NCBI GenBank assembly: GCA_021521415.1
Contig: JAIQDT010001104.1
Coordinates: forward strand, 248,001-312,000
Length of the DNA: 64,000 nucleotides
From: Bidens hawaiensis
Taxonomy: Eukaryota > Streptophyta > Magnoliopsida > Asterales > Asteraceae
Direction of reading: 5' to 3'
Shown here: positions 11,822 to 23,036 of the stretch, piece by piece
Numbering within the stretch: the first letter of the stretch is position 1
Layout: each line of letters starts with the position of its first letter
Notes under the pieces: generated by a model
Told to the model about the DNA's origin: nothing
The model's input: the letters and a program-made list of their open reading frames with translations, nothing else
Databases searched by the model: none
Made by a program: the position numbers and the translations under genes

Positions 11822-12056
11822 ACGGACTCTTTCATATAATTCCAACAATTTTTCCCGCTCCTCAAAAGCCCACAGGAACGGAGTTGATGCTCCCACATCC
11901 ATAGCATGAGTAGTTAAAGCAAGTGAATGATTTGAAATTTGAGTTATTTCACGGAATAACACTCGTATATATTGAGCTCGTAATGGTACCTCGCAATTCA
12001 AAAGTTTCTCTACGACTGAAGAATGAGCGTGTTCTTGGGCCATCGTAGAAACATAG
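11822..12056 (-). pseudogene. nad7: nad7 fragment (start of exon 3)
   Basis: The minus-strand ORF reads [20 protein letters not shown], then [25 protein letters not shown] and [18 protein letters not shown]. This is plant mitochondrial NADH dehydrogenase subunit 7, a peripheral-arm subunit of complex I. Similarity starts a few codons earlier (YVST), close to where I recall the exon 2/exon 3 boundary lying. It breaks after YERV, where SGARMHASF would be expected but unrelated sequence ending in a stop follows. About 78 of roughly 390 residues remain. Some differences (for example Leu to Ser in the ISNH.LAL stretch) look like unedited or decayed codons. Without mitochondrial expression signals it is inert in the nucleus. 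Confidence 0.93.
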
Positions 12057-12138
12057 ATAGGTCAACGACGGAACGACAACGAAACTTTACGACAGCTTTT
12101 TCGTACACGTTCACTTGCATCACATACACAAGTGCTCT
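12057..12138 (-). other. Possible 3' end of nad7 intron 2 (group II)
   Basis: The nad7 coding match begins near the exon 3 border, so the adjacent minus-strand sequence would be the end of intron 2. It contains a possible hairpin (GTGTATGTGATGCAAGTGAA region) and ends GACCTATC, which could be degenerate domains V-VI. This is inference from position; I did not establish the secondary structure. Confidence 0.4.
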
Positions 12139-12258
12139 CTGGAATTACGCTATAATGATCCAGAGAAACGTGTGGTTTCTGAACCCATTGAGATGACCCA
12201 AGAGTTTCGCTATTTCGATTCTGCTAGTCCTTGGGAACATGCCTTCAAGTTCAAGTAA
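12139..12258 (+). pseudogene. nad9: nad9 3' fragment
   Basis: The reading frame from 12139 gives [16 protein letters not shown], then [18 protein letters not shown], and ends at TAA 12256-12258. This is the C-terminus of plant mitochondrial NADH dehydrogenase subunit 9 (complex I). The usual last residues after PWE are replaced by HAFKFK. Only the last 39 codons or so are present; the upstream sequence does not continue nad9, so 12139 is a rearrangement junction. It lies head to head with the nad7 piece. Confidence 0.92.
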
Positions 12259-13277
12259 AGGCTTCTGCCCTATGAAGAAAGGCTAGAATGCCTAAAGCTA
12301 TGATTTATACCTGCTCTCTCCCTGAAGTGGATGTGGAAAAGGGGGCACTAATGCAAGGAAAGGAGGTGGAGGAGGGCTGTCGAGCCCCGGAACTTCTCCG
12401 AGAGGTTCCTTTTGATACTCTGCGCACAGAAGCGATATCGAACATCACTTATTGTCATTTCTCAGTTGATGATACTTCATTTAGCATCTTAATAAGATAA
12501 AAAGATCCAAAAAAAGATCTAATAACGGAAGGCGTAAGGTCGATTAAGAAAGGAGCTTTTCAAATCAAAGAATTCGTTGATTGAGAAGCCTTCTTTCAGA
12601 CAAGTTGTTTATAAAAAAACTCCTTAACTCATTAACTCAGGATCGGAAAGGGCTAATTTTAAGAGAGTGATCTTACCACCAAAAGAGAGAAACCTGGCCT
12701 TCCATCCATCATTTTTCTGATATTCATTTCTAAATCATTCAAATATGATGTTTTTCTTCTGCCTTTGAAGATAGGGGCATCAATAGGGACTCTTGAACTT
12801 GTTAGAGGGGGTTCTTTATACTCTCGGAACAAGGCTGTTGGTTGTTTCTCAGTCAGGCATGTCTGTGCTGTGATTGAGAGGTCGAAGCTATGAAGGAAGG
12901 GCGCTAACGAGCAAGAAAACGGATGCGCTAACGTGCAACGGCTTTCCTTTCTCTGATAGGGGCTCGCTTCTTCAATTCAAGTTCAGTTTCTTTTCATTTT
13001 GATAGGAGTAGGTGCTTGCTGCTCGCTCGCTGCCTACTAAATGAGCCTTTACTGCCCGCCCGACCACTCTCTTTATTTAATCTTAAGTAAAGTGAAGTCA
13101 AATCAATGAAGTGAACAACCCAACCTCTTTGTTTGAAGATTTGTTTCACCTAATTCCGAAAGAGAACAATAGACTTGCAACTAGAGTATAGGAAAAAGCT
13201 TATCTTTGATAGCGGTCATAGGGGAGTTCAGAAAGGATCTGATCGTAGATAGAGATTGAAACCTGTGCGGGGGTAGG

Positions 13278-13352
13278 GGCGGATGTAGCCAAGTGGATCA
13301 AGGCAGTAGATTGTGAATCCACCACGCGCGGGTTCAATCCCTGTCGTTCGCC
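13278..13352 (+). tRNA. trnH: tRNA-His(GUG), plastid-type copy in mitochondrial DNA
   Basis: A 75-nt cloverleaf starts GGCGGATGTAGCC and ends GTTCGCC. The acceptor stem pairs, the anticodon GTG is at 13313-13315, and the T loop is TTCAATC. It matches plastid trnH-GUG, which most angiosperm mitochondria carry as a transferred copy, in keeping with the neighbouring nad genes. The anticodon stem has one A-C mismatch (AGTAGA against TCCAC), and the T arm carries two changes relative to the plastid form as I recall it. Probably a dead copy in the nucleus. Confidence 0.9.
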
Positions 13353-13466
13353 CATCAATAAATGGACCATTTGTTACGGAGATAGAAGACAAACCTAGAA
13401 AGCTTTTTTTCTGCAAGTCATCTCGAGGCTTCAAACGCATCCAAGCAATTGGATTCTAGAAGGTTA

Positions 13467-15472
13467 TGTAAGGCCCCGTTACCGGTACCTCACTTTAACG
13501 TTGGATTTACTCATAAACCCAGTTCTAAATATCAGAGTTAATTAAAACCTACGCGGAATAATATTAATAGTCAACCATTCATTACAAATATTCATAACTT
13601 GTCTTAGAACATAAATTGAAACATGTCTTTCAGTTCAAACATTAACAAATAAATCTTTATATGCCAGCTTCTTTATTCATCTGCCATGTGTCTCCCATCA
13701 AGCCAGCTGTCTCATCCTACTCACCTGCATGCATACTAAAAGTCAGTTACGCTGAGTGAGTTCTAGTTAATCAGGTAACATACATTGCATCCATATACAT
13801 ACACATGTATCCGAAGACACATACTTTCATCTTTTCTTACATTCTTATTTACATACTTACATAGATACTTTCATTCTTACATATACCTTTAAAGAGCATT
13901 CTGCCCTATAGCATTCGCCGATATTATTAGGGTCGGTTCCCTACATTCACCGATATTATTAGGGTCGGTTCCCTACATTCCCCGATACTATTAGGTTCGG
14001 TTCCATTCATTCGCCGATACTATTAGGGTCGGTTCCCTACATTCGTACTACTATAACATACATGTCCTTTACATACTTTCCTTGATAACACGTGTAATCT
14101 CCGAAGAGCGTTCACGTACCATCAACATATTATACATACATTATTCATACATCATATATAATCATACATACATCATTCATATGTCAATCATCCCTTTAAC
14201 TACCACTTGACGGCACATGCAATATCCGAAGATCGTTCACGCACCGTCAAGCAATCATCATACATAAATCATACATGGCATACACTTACCACCTAAGGTA
14301 AGTGTATTAACTATCACGTCGAGTATGCACACAGCCCCGAAAACATAACAAGAAGTGGGGCTAGAAAGTCACCTCAAGGCGGCTGCGTTCACCGTTTACG
14401 GTTATTCACCTCTTTAGTTGTGCACGACTAACTGTATAACATTTTCGCATATTAATTACTATCACTATCCATATCGTATTTTTAGTCCAATTATAACCCT
14501 CAACGAACGGGGGTCCGGGGGCAGCGCCCCTGGCAGCGGGATCTAGGGGCGACAGCCCCTAGCAGGGTCCAAGGGGCAGAGCCCCTGGCTGGGGTCGAGC
14601 TGGTTCATAACAAATTGGCTTATCTTAGCGAACTGGTTCCTATAACGAATTGAACCCTTTAACGAACTGGACTCCTTAACGAATCAGTTCCATAGCGAAC
14701 CGGTCCATATAACAAATTAGTCCATCTAATTCGTTATCTCCCTTAACGAACTGGTCATAACGAATCAAGGGTAATTCGTTACCCTTTTCCCTTAACGAAT
14801 CAGATACGAACTAGAGCTAGTTCGTTGTGCTCCCTTATGCGAATCAACTAACGAATCACCTTCCAATTCGTTAAGTTCCCATAGCGAACTAGGGTTAAGT
14901 CAGGGAATGTCAGAACATTCCCTGACATTCCTTACCTCGTATTAACTTTTTCGGCGCCGCCGCCGAAAAATCATGGATTCGCCGGAAAAAACGAGTTTTA
15001 ACTCATTTTTCGGCCCGTTCGATCCAGATCTGAGCTAGGGTGATCCCTAAGCTCATCTTAGGTTTGGTTTATACCCGATTCCCTCCGGATCTCGTGACTT
15101 AACGGTTTAACGGTGTCGGTTTGTTGTTTCGTGATTGTATCTAACGGTTTAAGCTCATATAATATCATACTTCCATTACCTTAGGTCGGAATCGGTTCTT
15201 CTTCTATGTTTCGGCTAGAGAGAGAGGCTAGAGAGAGAGAGAGAGAGCTTAAGTGTGTGTTTTTGGGAGGTGTGTGGAATATGTGTGAAATGAAATTAAA
15301 TGGGTATTTATGGTTTATATAATTATGGATCATGGGCTTAAGCCCATGATCTTTTCCTCTTTCCTTCATAACCCAAGTCCATAACCCAATTCCACTTAGC
15401 CCAACACTAGCCCGACTCATAATAACTCATACTTTCGTTTATTAAACGAAACTAGAAAAACGGGGTGTTACA
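13467..15472 (-). repeat. G1 3' LTR (2006 bp)
   Basis: Contains four tandem copies of a roughly 32-bp unit (ATTCGCCGATATTATTAGGG...) at about 13914-14041, a region rich in AACGAA(C/T)TGG words (about 14600-14900), a GGGGCAGCGCCCCT-type block at about 14520-14600 and a GA microsatellite (about 15215-15250). Compared with the other LTR it has about 95 extra bp near 13476-13570 and lacks about 170 bp present at 21636-21807. Confidence 0.9.
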
Positions 15473-15508
15473 AGTCTTCCCTCCTTAAAGAGGTTTCGTC
15501 CCCGAAAC

Positions 15509-16960
15509 CTAACTACTACATAAACAAATTTGGTAGAATTTGCGCATCTCTTCTTCAACTTCCCATGTAGCATCTGATTCCTTGCGATGCTTCCATATCA
15601 CTTTCACTAGTGGAATAACTTTATGAAGAAGCTGCTTCTCTTTGCGATCAACTATCTCGATTGGTTGCTCAATGCAGTTTAGCTGTTCATCAACCTCAAT
15701 GTCCATTAATGGCACGTGCGACGTGTCATCAGCTAGACATTTTCTCAGATGAGAAACATGGAAGGTTGAGTGAATTCCTTCTAACTCTTCTGGCAAGTCC
15801 AACTTGTAAGCCACTTCACCTACTCGATCTAAAATCTTGAACGGTCCAATGTACCTCGGACTCAACTTTCCCCTCTTCCTAAAACGAATAATTCCTTTCC
15901 AAGGCGAGACCTTGAGCATCACATTGTCACCAACGTCAAACTCAATCGGTCGTCGCCGCTTATCAGCATACGACTTCTGTCTATCTTGCGCAGCTTTCAT
16001 TCTTGCCTTGATCTGGTCAAACTTTGAAGAAGTTTCTTGAACAACTTCCGAACTTCCCATCTCCTTTTGACCAATCTCTCCCTAACAAACCGGAGTCCTA
16101 CAACGTCTTCCATATAACATCTCGAATGGTGGCATACCAATACTTGAATGGTAACTGTTGTTGTAGGAGAATTATGCTAGATGCAGATGATCATCCCAAC
16201 TTCCACCAAAGTCTAAAACACAAGCACGTAGCATATCCTCAAGGGTTTGGATCGTCCTTTCAGACTGTCCATCTATTTGAGGATGATACGCCGTACTGAT
16301 GTTTAATCTTGTTCCTATGGCTTCATGGAACTTCTTCCAAAATCTCGAAGTAAACCGTGTATCTCTATCAGACACGATTGATAACGGTACTCCATGCTAG
16401 ATACAACCTCTTTAATGAACAAGCTTGCTAACGTTTCTGACGAGATAGCCTCTCGTATAGGCAGAAAGTGAGCACTCTTGGTCAAAACGGTCCACAATCA
16501 CCCAGATGGTATCATGATGCTTAGCTGTACGTGGTAGCTTAGTTATGAAATCCATGGTAATGTGTTCCCATTTCCACTCTGGTATCTCTAGCGGTTGCAT
16601 CTTCCCATAAGGCTTCTGGTGTTCTGCTTTGACTTGCAAGCAAGTTAATCACTTACTAACATAATCCACTACATCGTTCTTCATTCCTGGCCACCAGTAG
16701 TCTCTCTTCAAATCCTGGTACATCTTTGTAGCTCCTGGATGAATCGAATAACTTGACTTATGAGCTTCATCTAAGATTCTACCTCTGAGATCTCCATGGC
16801 GTGGAATCTACATACGGTCAAACCTAATCTTAACACCATGCGTGTTTTCCATCAGCTCGTCTTGCTGACCGAAAATTCTTTCTGTTTTCACTAGCCCTTC
16901 ATCTACCAGCACCTCCGCTTGCACTTTGATGATTTCTTCAAAAAAGACTTGAATTTATAA
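15509..16960 (-). pseudogene. G1 integrase with C-terminal chromodomain
   Basis: Integrase and chromatin-targeting end of the polyprotein. From about 16800 downwards the frame reads [20 protein letters not shown] (zinc-binding region; the first Cys of the C-x2-C pair is a TAA near 16650). It continues with [14 protein letters not shown] (first catalytic Asp), [12 protein letters not shown] (second Asp) and [24 protein letters not shown] (catalytic Glu). The last ORF (16060-15509) has the GPF(K)ILDRVGEVAYKLDLPEEL linker and a chromodomain (VKVIWKHRKESDATWEVEEEMRKFYQ), which is why this is a chromovirus. Stops and frameshifts break it into at least four pieces, so no active integrase is made. 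Confidence 0.9.
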
Positions 16961-16964
16961 TCAA

Positions 16965-18434
16965 CTAGTATGACTTTACTGTTGCAATGACTTCCTCATT
17001 CTTATGGCTTAGCGCATCGGCGACCACATTAGCTTTACCAGGGTAGTACTTAATATCACAGTCGTAATCCTTTATCAACTCCAACCATCTTCTCTGTCTC
17101 ATGTTCAATTCTTTCTGCTCGAAGAAGTACTTTAAGCTCTTATGATCTGTGTAAATAGTACACTTAGTACCATACAGATAATGTCTCCATATCTTGAGAG
17201 CATGCACTATTACTGCTAGCTCTAAATCATGCATTGGATAAGTACTCTCATGGACTTTCAATTGTCTAGACACGTAAGCTATCACCTTTCCTCGTTGCAT
17301 CAACACGCAACCTAACCCACGATGCGAAGCATCGGTACAAACGACCAAATCCTCGTCACCATCGGGTAAAGCAAGGATGGCAGCTTGTGTGAGTCTCTTC
17401 TTTAACTCCTGAAAGGCCTCTTCTTGAAACTTACCCCATCTGAATACTATCGACTTACGGGTCATACCGGTTAACGGTGCGGCTATCTTGGAGAAACCTT
17501 CGATGAATCTACTATAGTAGCCAGCTAACCCTAAGAAGCTTCGTATATCAGTCGGGCTCTGCGGAGTCTTACAATTGGTTATCGCCTCAATCTTAGTTGG
17601 GTCCACGGTAATCCCTTCAGGATTAATCACATGACCTAGGAAATGCACTTCTCGCAACCAAAACGCGCACTTCGAAAACTTGGCATACAACTTTTCTTTC
17701 TTCAGGGTGTCCAATACCTCTCTCAGATGCTCAACATGATCAGACTTTCTTCTTGAATAAATCAATATGTCGTCAATGAAAACGATAACTGACTTATCCA
17801 ACATTGGCCGGCACACCCTATTCATCATGTCCATAAATGCTGCGGGTGCATTCGTTAGACCGAATGACATTACGAGGAACTCGTAGTGTCCATACCGCGT
17901 CCGAAAAGCTGTCTTAGGGATGTCTGCTTCTTTCACCTTCAATTGATGATAGCCTGATCTGAGATCTATTCGTGAGAACCAACTTGATCCTTGCAGTTGG
18001 TCAAACAGATCATCAATCCTTGGCAAAGGATATCTATTCTTTACCGTATGCTTGTTCAACTCGCGATAGTCTATGCACATTCTCATACTTCCATCCTTCT
18101 TCTTCATGAACAAAACTGGTGCGCCCCAAGGGGAAACACTCGGTCTTATGAAATCTTTATTGAGGAGTTCTTGCAGTTGGGACATCAATTCTTTCATCTC
18201 AGACGGCGCTAGATGGTAAGGTGCTTTCGTGACGGGCTGGGCTCCTGGTATTAAATCAATATGGAATTCTATTTCTCGCTCCGGTGGCAACCCCGGGAGA
18301 TCCTCAGGGAACAATTCTGGGTAGTCGCGCACGATAGGAACATCTTTCATTTCTTTCATCTCGGCCGTAGCGTTGACAACATACGCCAGGTAGGCACCGC
18401 ACCCTCGCCTTAACAAACCTTCGGCTTTTATCAT
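16965..18434 (-). CDS. G1 reverse transcriptase-RNase H ORF
   Basis: A 489-codon open stretch of Ty3-gypsy pol, the element's longest intact piece. Motifs in order: [53 protein letters not shown], and the catalytic FIDDILIYS box (residues about 216-224). Then come the RNase H domain with [19 protein letters not shown] and [12 protein letters not shown], and [16 protein letters not shown]. It is the same frame as the gag-PR ORF upstream, separated by a TAA at 18459-18461, and ends at a TAG before integrase. The Met at 18434 is not a true start; this would be part of a polyprotein. Family assignment is certain; function is lost. Confidence 0.92.
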   Translation of the reverse strand: MIKAEGLLRRGCGAYLAYVVNATAEMKEMKDVPIVRDYPELFPEDLPGLPPEREIEFHIDLIPGAQPVTKAPYHLAPSEMKELMSQLQELLNKDFIRPSVSPWGAPVLFMKKKDGSMRMCIDYRELNKHTVKNRYPLPRIDDLFDQLQGSSWFSRIDLRSGYHQLKVKEADIPKTAFRTRYGHYEFLVMSFGLTNAPAAFMDMMNRVCRPMLDKSVIVFIDDILIYSRRKSDHVEHLREVLDTLKKEKLYAKFSKCAFWLREVHFLGHVINPEGITVDPTKIEAITNCKTPQSPTDIRSFLGLAGYYSRFIEGFSKIAAPLTGMTRKSIVFRWGKFQEEAFQELKKRLTQAAILALPDGDEDLVVCTDASHRGLGCVLMQRGKVIAYVSRQLKVHESTYPMHDLELAVIVHALKIWRHYLYGTKCTIYTDHKSLKYFFEQKELNMRQRRWLELIKDYDCDIKYYPGKANVVADALSHKNEEVIATVKSY

Positions 18435-18458
18435 TGAAATGACGTAAAACCCTGAACT

Positions 18459-20141
18459 TTATTTATCACCATAAACCGTCACGGCACTACCATCTAAAGA
18501 ACTTAGCTTTATTATTCTACTCTTACATACTATCTGAGCTTCGTATTCAGATAACCAATCCATTCCCAAGACTACATCGAACCCTCCTAAGGTCATAACA
18601 TACAAAGTAACATGGAACTCATGTCCCTCTAACTCTATCTTACAATCCTTAACCATTTTCATTATTTTCACCGAGGTGTCACTAGCGGTTTCTACTATGA
18701 AGGTTTCAGATACTCGACAACTTTTTATATTAGCTAGTTTACTAAACGTAGTAGCTACAAAAATTCTATTCGAACCAGAATCAAATAATACTGAAGCAGA
18801 AATACCGTTTACTAAGAACGTACCCGTCACTACATCAGGAATCTGCCTAGCTTGTTCCTGGGTCACCATGTAGGCTCTAGTTCTCGGCCTCGCTTGATCA
18901 GCATCTTTCTTCTCACTCCCTCCAGCTTCACCACTCGTACAAGCCCTCGTCAAGTGACCCGTATGACCGCACTTATAACACGCGGGCTTCGCATAGCAAT
19001 CTTGCGCAAAGTGACCCATTTTACCACATTTGTAGCAGGCATTTGACCCTGATCTACACTCCCCACCATGGTACTTCCCGCACTTGCGGCACACCTCAGA
19101 CCCAGTGCCCCACTTGCACTCTCCAGCGTGCATCTTTCTGCACGTCCTACTTGACCTTTTCTCCCACACTCTCGGTTGCTTGTTCTTAGGGTTCCACATC
19201 TGAGTACCAGGTCTTTTGGCAAACGCGACCCACTTCTTCTCTTCCATAACCACCTCATCTATCAAGTCCTCATAAACCGTTTCCGCGAGCCCCACAACAG
19301 AATCAAAAGTACATGGTCGACTAGCCTTGACCAAGACGCGAACATTCTGCGGCAGTCCCCTAAGGTAACATTTGATCCGCTTGGCCTCGGTGTTCACCAT
19401 ATCTGGCACCAAACTTAACAGACGGTTGAATTCAGTGAGGTATTCGCGGTGTGTCATCGTACCAGCCTTCAGACTCAAGAACTTCATCTCAACCTTCTCT
19501 ACCTCTGCATCAGCACAGAATCGTTTCATCACTAACTCATTCAGATCGCCCCATCTTAAGGCCTTGATCTCTTCTCGACTCTTCCTCTACTCAACTGTCT
19601 CCCACCAGTACATCGCCTCCTCACCGAATGATTGGGTAGCATATCCCACAGCTTGGTCTGGACGGCATTCGCTAATTTGGATAATTTTGTCCATCGCGGT
19701 TATCCATTGGAGAGTAGCGAATTCGTGTCCCAAGCCAGTTAGCTTTGGTGGATCACAGCCTTTGAAAGACTTACAGTTGCATCCACCACGGCCCATTTTC
19801 CTATCATCAACCTTTACCGATTTAACCACGCTCGATTCTTCCCTCTCCCCTTCATCATCCTTCTTACCATCACATTCCGCTCTCTCAGCGGTTCCTTCTC
19901 GGCCTCCAGCAGACTTATCAGAATTCATGTTTTTCACAGAAGCTACTACCGGTTGAGCAATGGCAGTTTGAATTGCGGGATCCAGTTGAACTCCCTCGTT
20001 GTTACTCGGATTTCGACCAGCTGCACTTCCTTCGCCTTCATTGTTAGTGGCTGCCTCTACTGACGGTTCTCGGACGACGCGTGGTCTACCCCGACGTAAC
20101 GTACGTCCTCCTTTTCCAATAGCTTTCCTTGCTCCAGCCAT
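18459..20141 (-). pseudogene. G1 gag and protease
   Basis: The start is most likely the Met at 20141 (MAGARKAIGKGGRTLRRGRP), 11 codons inside the longer ORF. The first part has a basic N-terminus and the gag domain (LTGLGHEFATLQWITAMDKI...YWWETVE). It is broken by an in-frame TAG at 19587-19589, then resumes in the same frame (FCADAEVEKVEMKFLSLKAG). Zinc knuckles follow: CRKCGKYHGGEC, CYKCGKMGHFAQDC and CYKCGHTGHLTRAC. The protease active site VLFDSGSNRIFV follows, then VVLGMDWLSEYEA. A TAA (18459-18461) separates it from reverse transcriptase. Multiple knuckles before the protease fit Tekay/Del-type gag. Confidence 0.9.
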
Positions 20142-20591
20142 ACGTATTCTATAAGGAAACACAAACGTCATCACTTAAGGAACCATTTAGTACAAGGATA
20201 GTAAGGCTAACAGGTAATAACAGTGGCCAACTGTGATTAGCTGCTCACGTTACTTTCCGTGTTTTATACACTTCCACTTATGAGTCTATTTGTGCTAATT
20301 CTACTTCTAACAGTTAGACAATCAAACAGTTCATATCATCACATACTCCTATCCCTAGCCATTAAGCTAGCATTCATACATTATTTATTTAGCAATTATG
20401 CAAACATCCATTCATCATTCTACTTTACATGAGAATTTAATCACATACTTTACCTTTACTTAGCTTGCTTGAGTGACACATGGCATTCTCGTACTGGCAT
20501 CTTCTTTCTTTTCTTACTTTAATCCCATTCTCTGTTCGAGTCTAAGCGTGTAGGATGCTTAAATCTCTCGAACTTTGCTCTGATACCAACT

Positions 20592-22697
20592 TGTAAGGCC
20601 AACCATTCATTACAAATATTCATAACTTGTCTTAGAACATAACTTGAAACATGTCTTTCAGTTCAAACATTAACAAATAAATCTTTATATGCCAGCTTCT
20701 TTATTCATCTGCCATGTGTCTCCTATCAAGCCAGCTGTCTCATCCTACTCACCAGCGTGCATACTAAAAGTCAGCTACGCTGAGTGAGTTTTAGTTAATC
20801 AGGTAACATACATTACATCCATATACATACACATGTATCCGAATACACATACTTTCGACTTTTCTTACATTCTTATTTACATACTTACATAGATACTTTC
20901 ATTCTTACATATACCTTTAAAGAGCATTCTGCCCTATATCATTCGCCGATATTATTAGGGTCGGTTCCCTACATTCTCCGATATTATAAGGGTCGGTTCC
21001 CTACATTCGCCGATACTATTAGGGTCGGTTCCCTTCATTCACCGATACTATTAGGTTCGGTTCCCTATATTCGTACTACTATAACATACATGTCTTTTAC
21101 ATACTTTCCTTGATAATACGTGCAATCTCCAAAGAGCGTTAGCGTACTATCAACATATCATACATACATTATTCATACATCATATATAATCATACATACA
21201 TCATTCATATGTCAGTCATCCCTTTAACTACCACTTGACGGCACATGAAATATCCGAAGATCGTTCACGCACCGTCAAGCAATCATCATACATAAATCAT
21301 ACATGGCATACACTTACCACCTAAGGTAAGTGTCTTAACTATCACGTCGAGTATGCACACAGCCCCGAAAACATAACAAGAAGTGGGGCTAGAAACTCAC
21401 CTCAAGGCGGTTGCGTTCACCGTTTACGGTTATTCCCCTCTTTAGCTGTGCACGAGTAAGTGTATAACAATTACGCATATTAATTACTATCACTATCCAT
21501 ATCGTATTTCTAGTCCAATTATAACCCTCAACGAACGGGGGTCCAGGGGCAGCACCCCTGGCATCAGGGTCTAGGGGCGGCAACCCCTAATAGGGTCTAA
21601 GGGGCAGAGCCCCTGGCTGGGGTCGAGCTGCCAGGTCAGCTTGGAAAAATTTTATTTCTATTAACTGTCTTATCACATTTTCCATTAGCATTTTGAATCG
21701 TTATTTAATTTGCTACTTAAAAGTCCATGGGCTTCTTTGTAATTAAATCATTCTTTTCTAAGTCAAGGGGTTGTTCTTGTCATTTCGTTAAACTTCTAAT
21801 TCGTTACTGGTTCATAACAAATTGGCTTATCTTAGCTAACTGGTTCCTATAACGAATTGAACCCTTTAACAAACTGGACTCCTTAACAAATCAGTTCCAT
21901 AGCGAACCATTCCATATAACGAATTAGTCCATCTAATTCGTTATCTCCCTTAACGAACTGGTCATAACGAATCAAGGGTAATTCGTTACCCTTTTCCCTT
22001 AACGAACCAGATACGAACTAGAGCTAGTTCGTTGTGCTCCCTTATGTGAATCAACTAACGAATCACATTCCTATACGTTAAGTTCCCATAGCGAACTAGG
22101 GTTAGGTCAGGGAATGTCAGAACATTCCCTGACATTCCTTACCTCGTATTAAATTTTCCGGTGCCGCCGCCGGAATGCCGCTGGAAAACCGCGGATTCGC
22201 CGGAAAAACGAGTTTTAACTCATTTTTCACTGTTTTTCGTCCCGTTCGATCCAGATCTGAGCTAGGGTGATCCCTTAGCTCATCTTAGGTTCGGTTTATA
22301 CCCGATTCCCTCCGGATCTCGTGACTTAATGGTTTAACGGTGTCGGTTCGTCGTTTCATGATTATATCTAACGGTTTAAGCTCACACAATATCATACTTC
22401 CATTACCTTAGGTCTGAATCGGTTCTTCTTCTATGTTTCGGCTAGAGAGAGAGGCTAGAGAGAGAGAGAGAGCTTAAGTGTGTGTTTTTGGGAGGTGTGT
22501 GGAATATGTGTGAAATGAAATTAAATGGGTATTAATGGTTTATATAATTATGGATCATGGGCTTAAGCCCATGATCTTTTGCTCTTTCCATCATAACCCA
22601 AGTCCATAACCCAATTCCATTTAGCCCAACACTAGCCCGACTCATAATAACTCATACTTTCATTTATTAACCGAAACTAGAAAAACGGGGTGTTACA
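20592..22697 (-). repeat. G1 5' LTR (2106 bp)
   Basis: Mate of 13467-15472, with the same tandem block at about 20941-21068 and the same GA run near 22450. It retains about 170 bp at 21636-21807 missing from the other LTR, and lacks about 95 bp found there. LTRs are identical at insertion, so these are later indels. Confidence 0.92.
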
Positions 22698-22747
22698 TGT
22701 TATTAGGCTATAAATATTTTTTATCATCTTTGTATGTGTGTTTGTAT

Positions 22748-23036
22748 TAGGGATGAGCAAAAGCGGTACCGGTACCGTACCGGTACCAATCCTGAAATCG
22801 GTACCGATTTGGTACCGTCGGTACCGAATCGGTACCATGGTTTTAAGTTCCGGGATCGGTACGGTACCGGTATTTCCCGATTTTTTACCCTCGGTACCGG
22901 TACTATCCCGGAACCGTCCCGGTACCGGTACCGAACCGAATATTTCGGTACCGGTACCAAGAATTTCCAATTTTCGGGATCGGGAAAATCAGGATCGGTA
23001 CCGGTCGGTACCGTTACCATCCCATGCTCATCCCTA
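22748..23036. mobile_element. hAT-type MITE rich in GGTACC
   Basis: A 289-bp element with perfect 12-bp terminal inverted repeats TAGGGATGAGCA / TGCTCATCCCTA and an exact 8-bp target duplication GTTTGTAT (22740-22747, 23037-23044). The left LTR of X (about 10027-10045) shows the unoccupied site, a single GTTTGTAT followed by GGTGTAAATC. The interior is built of GGTACC and CGGTACCG palindromes. Its apparent ORFs on both strands result from this symmetry. Confidence 0.95.

Larger units (their letters stand above)
11614..13453 (+). other. Nuclear insertion of mitochondrial DNA (NUMT)
   Basis: This segment carries pieces of two mitochondrial genes and a plastid-type trnH like that in plant mitochondria, and its spacer lacks the AT-richness of the flanks. 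It lies inside the right LTR of X: the left LTR reads straight through the same point (about 9975-9995). Apart from the gene pieces, 12259-13277 and 13353-13453 look like mitochondrial spacer with no recognisable gene. nad7 and nad9 pieces sit head to head about 80 bp apart, so either the donor genome was rearranged or several fragments were joined on insertion. Confidence 0.9.
13467..22697 (-). mobile_element. Ty3-gypsy element G1, Tekay/Del-like chromovirus
   Basis: A 9.2 kb element on the minus strand. LTRs lie at 13467-15472 and 20592-22697; on the coding strand they begin TGTAACACCCCG and end GGCCTTACA. The primer-binding site is the complement of 20579-20590 (TTGGTATCAGAGC, initiator tRNA-Met) and the purine tract is AAGGAGGGAAGAC (complement of about 15474-15490). 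Flanks are GGTTA (13462-13466) and TGTTA (22698-22702), a 4/5 target duplication; the sister LTR of X confirms that the host sequence is continuous across it. Gag-PR-RT-RNaseH-IN-chromodomain follow in Ty3 order in one frame but with several stops. Confidence 0.93.

Noticed and set aside
12288..12500. 70-codon ORF in the mitochondrial insert as a gene
   Set aside because: Open by chance in mitochondrial spacer; no similarity to a mitochondrial protein I know.
13278..13352. Functional nuclear tRNA-His
   Set aside because: It is the plastid/mitochondrial type embedded in a mitochondrial insert, with a stem mismatch; more likely an inert copy.
19372..19956. 194-codon plus-strand ORF
   Set aside because: Antisense to G1 gag, which is supported by zinc knuckles and frame continuity.
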